DNA of 64,000 nucleotides, taken from contig NZ_AOLY01000046.1 in assembly GCF_000336635.1 (NCBI RefSeq), positions 1 through 64,000 on the forward strand, given 5' to 3'. The notes beneath the pieces were generated by a model. The model saw only the letters and a list, made by a program, of their open reading frames with translations. It had not been told where the DNA came from and did not search any database. Position 1 is the stretch's first letter. Every line of letters starts with the position of its first letter. Made by a program: the position numbers and the translations under genes. Positions 62,036 through 64,000 of this stretch are shown one piece after another. Origin of the DNA: Haloarcula japonica DSM 6131 (lineage in GTDB: Archaea; Halobacteriota; Halobacteria; Halobacteriales; Haloarculaceae).

Positions 62036-62944
62036 ATGAAGCAACTTGCGACAGTAGCTGGCCTTTGTATAGCACTGTCCCTCTGTGCGGGACTCGCGAT
62101 GGGGGCAGGAACGACCAGTGTGGTAGTCCAGCCATCGACTGACACCGTTACCGTTGGAAACACAACCACTGTTGACATCGTGGTCACGTCTGCTACAGAC
62201 GGAGTCGGCTCGCTAGATATCGATATTACAAGCACCAACGGGTCGGTTGCAACAGTCTCGAACACGACTGTTGCTGGGAATCCAGAAACAGTCCAGACTT
62301 CTCAAGAAGCGAACAGCGTCCGCATTGCGGCGACTGGCATGGATACCGCCGACAGTGGCTCGACATCTGTTGTCTCGGTCACGCTCACCGGCGAGGCTGT
62401 CGGGACAAGCAATGTCGACCTGACTGTTGCAGCCGTCGGTGACGAATTCGGGAACGCGTACAATGTCACCAGCGTACGCGATGGAACACTGACAGTTGAG
62501 TCCGGAGATAATACAACAACCCCAACGGAAACGCCAACGCCAACGCCAACATCGACACCGACGGAGACACCAACCGACACAGACTCTTCCAGTTCCGGCG
62601 ATAGTAATGGTGATGACGATAGCGATGACGATGATAGCGATTCCGGTAGCAGTGACTCTGGAGACACGGCAACACCGACGGACGCACCGACAGTAACGGA
62701 AACAACGTCTAGTGACACGCCGACAACGACGACAGCGACAACTGAACAACGAACCGAGACGGCAACCCCAAGCCAGACCAGCAGTGGTGGGCCCGCAATC
62801 ACACCAGACGTAACGAACACACCGTCTCAGACCAGAGCGGCAGACAGTGTTGAATCGTCTGGCAGCTCACCAACAAATTTGCTTGTCGGTGGGAGCATTC
62901 TCGTGGCTGTTCTCGGTGGACTCATCATCTACCGGCGGTTGTAG
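62036..62944 (+). CDS. Cell-surface cohesin-like protein with Thr/Asp linker and membrane anchor
   Basis: A 302-residue protein. A signal peptide (LATVAGLCIALSLCAGLAMG) is followed by one cohesin-type beta-sandwich at about residues 25-155 (SVVVQPSTDTVTVGNTTTVD, SVRIAATGMDTADSGSTSVV, VGDEFGNAYNVTS). A low-complexity linker of Thr/Pro and Asp/Ser repeats spans about 160-280 and probably carries glycans. One C-terminal helix (LLVGGSILVAVLGGLIIYRRL) with an Arg stop anchors it in the membrane. It is divergent from the dockerin-bearing toxin gene, so it is well placed to hold that protein at the cell surface by cohesin-dockerin contact. Confidence 0.8.
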   Translation: MKQLATVAGLCIALSLCAGLAMGAGTTSVVVQPSTDTVTVGNTTTVDIVVTSATDGVGSLDIDITSTNGSVATVSNTTVAGNPETVQTSQEANSVRIAATGMDTADSGSTSVVSVTLTGEAVGTSNVDLTVAAVGDEFGNAYNVTSVRDGTLTVESGDNTTTPTETPTPTPTSTPTETPTDTDSSSSGDSNGDDDSDDDDSDSGSSDSGDTATPTDAPTVTETTSSDTPTTTTATTEQRTETATPSQTSSGGPAITPDVTNTPSQTRAADSVESSGSSPTNLLVGGSILVAVLGGLIIYRRL

Positions 62945-63040
62945 AAGCGATTCCAGAACAGACGATGCGTTCTTACCTCGCTGACCAGCTCAGCTGGGGC
63001 GTGATCGTCTGTCTACCCTTTTTGAAGAGACGTCAGCAAC

Positions 63041-64000
63041 CTACTCACCGCGGATAATATCGTTCGCTTCGTCACGCGTTCGCTTTGCGGCCTCCTACGC
63101 GTAGCCCTCGTGCGTTGTCCCGATGGACTTGTGTCGAAGGTCATCTTGAGCAAGTTGTGGATTCTCGCGATAGACTTCCCGCCCAAGACCCCTGCGGGCG
63201 CCGTGTGGTTTCAGCGCTTCCTCAAACTCGTAGTCGGACCACTCACAGAGGCCTGCCAGAATATTCCTCGCTGACTGGGTGGTGATCGACGGTGTCGGGT
63301 CATTGGCTTCGCTGCGTTGTCGAGTCTGGGGAATACAGCTTCGTCTTCATCGGGCTCTCGCAACTGCTTCCAGCGACGGAGGGGCCGAAGCGCATCGTCG
63401 AGAATCGGCGCAGACTCTCGGGTGCGATTCTTGCCGAAGACCTGCATCGTACCGGCGTCAAGGTCGACGTGTCGCCACCGGAGGCTGTTCCGTTCTTCAT
63501 CATCAGAGACGGCGACGAGCTCTGCGCTGCGGGCTCCAGAAAAGGCGAGCAAGAAGACGAGTGCCTGGTCGCGGTAGGCCGCCGTGCGGTCGACGTCACC
63601 ACTTTCGCCGGCTTCGTCGACGCGGGCAGTGGCAGTCGCGCAAATGGCTTCGCGGTCGCGTGTCGTCCAGTACTGTTGGTCAGTTTCAGTCTCGTCGGTC
63701 GGAAGCGGGCCTTCAGCGTGGTTGGTCTTGGCTGGGTTCGTCGGAATCAGGCCCTCGTAGACGGCCCAGGTGAGAAACGAGCGGACGTAGGCGAAGTACC
63801 GCCGTGCTGTTTCCGGCGAGATATCGTCCCGGTCGTCGGCTCGGGCTAGATCACGAGCGTACTGCCGGCAGAGATCATCGTCAATGTCCTTGGGGTTGGT
63901 GATACCATGCTGGTCCCGGCTCCATGCCGCGAACTTCCGCAGCACGCTGGCGACGTTCGTTCGGTAGCGCCCGGAGTCGATATCGACCAGCCGTTTCTCA
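63041..64000 (-). pseudogene. Broken tyrosine recombinase (integrase), N-terminus beyond the window
   Basis: The gene enters from the right edge (RYRTNVASVLRKFAAWSRDQ) and has an SAM-like N-domain and FLLAFSGARSAELVAV with the first catalytic Arg. Near 63300 a one-base shift moves the reading frame. The new frame gives DPTPSITTQSARNILAGLCE, KPHGARRGLGREVYREN and LRHKSIGTTHEGYA, including the HxxR box and catalytic Tyr. A TAG then precedes the last 17 codons, which end at 63041. One indel and one stop inactivate it. It probably marks the right boundary of the island. Confidence 0.82.

Noticed and set aside
62213..62749. Cys/Arg-rich minus-strand frame opposite the cohesin-like gene
   Set aside because: A shadow of the Thr/Asp-rich linker; arises from the repeat composition.
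62515..62770. Short tandem repeats (ACGCCA/ACACCGACGG type)
   Set aside because: They encode the Thr/Pro and Ser/Asp linker of the surface protein and are explained by it; not a CRISPR or separate repeat element.
1..64000. CRISPR arrays, tRNA and rRNA genes
   Set aside because: No regularly spaced direct repeats, tRNA cloverleaf or rRNA signature was seen on either strand by eye.

Overview
The window is haloarchaeal DNA (class Halobacteria, probably Haloarculaceae-like; the family is inferred). Signs are acidic proteins, GC-rich third codon positions, HTH-10/bacterio-opsin-activator-type regulators, fused DppD-DppF ATPases, twin-arginine lipoproteins and small zinc-ribbon proteins. No rRNA, tRNA or CRISPR array was seen. 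Bases 9-27 match the Tn5/Nextera transposase mosaic end, so the left edge is an untrimmed contig end.

Layout. (1) 0-7.9 kb: a truncated gene, a BASS-family transporter, a DUF2270 membrane protein, relics of a lipoprotein and a TusA gene, then a plasmid-style module: tyrosine recombinase, ParA ATPase and a coupled acidic partner, with AT-rich GCTATAC repeats on both sides, and a dead LOV-domain fragment. (2) 7.9-12.8 kb: a tight minus-strand operon of an NRAMP-fold transporter with hyuA and hyuB (hydantoinase/5-oxoprolinase type). (3) 12.9-22.8 kb: a ribbon-helix-helix regulator, two glutamate dehydrogenases, a large PAS/GAF/HTH-10 regulator, a phosphate permease and a DoxX protein. (4) 23-28.5 kb: transposase relics, a creatininase-family amidohydrolase, a NikR-like regulator, an iron-type binding lipoprotein behind a TTTAGG-N4-CCTAAA operator, and an SLC13-like permease. 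(5) 28.7-46.4 kb: a catabolic and transport block with an orphan fused peptide-ABC ATPase, methyltransferase, CitE-like lyase, ADP-forming acyl-CoA synthetase, MFS carrier, tartrate/D-malate-type dehydrogenase, HTH-10 regulator, a complete dipeptide ABC operon, a CNNM/CorC protein and a universal stress protein. (6) 46.5-64 kb: a more AT-rich accessory island of membrane proteins, small unknown genes, zinc-finger genes and IS relics, ending in a broken integrase that leaves the window.

Two systems in the island stand out. First, 55.6-62.9 kb encodes a large secreted protein with a dockerin-like module, calcium-binding repeats, a vWA domain and a toxin-like C-terminus. A translationally coupled probable immunity gene follows it, then a displaced cassette sharing a 26-base identical segment with the toxin gene. 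Divergently transcribed from the toxin is a membrane-anchored cohesin-like protein. The simplest reading is an archaeal polymorphic toxin held on the cell surface by a cohesin-dockerin pair. Second, five gene starts between 47.4 and 54.8 kb share a TTTTGTG-plus-hairpin leader whose stem varies in a compensatory way (CTCT/AGAG, GCCCC/GGGGC, CTCTCT/AGAGAG), which suggests shared RNA-level control of the island's cargo.

Gene decay is frequent. Several genes are broken by one or two small indels or stops (HNH nuclease, SWIM protein, zinc-finger genes, integrase), so that region is either degrading or carries base-level assembly errors.
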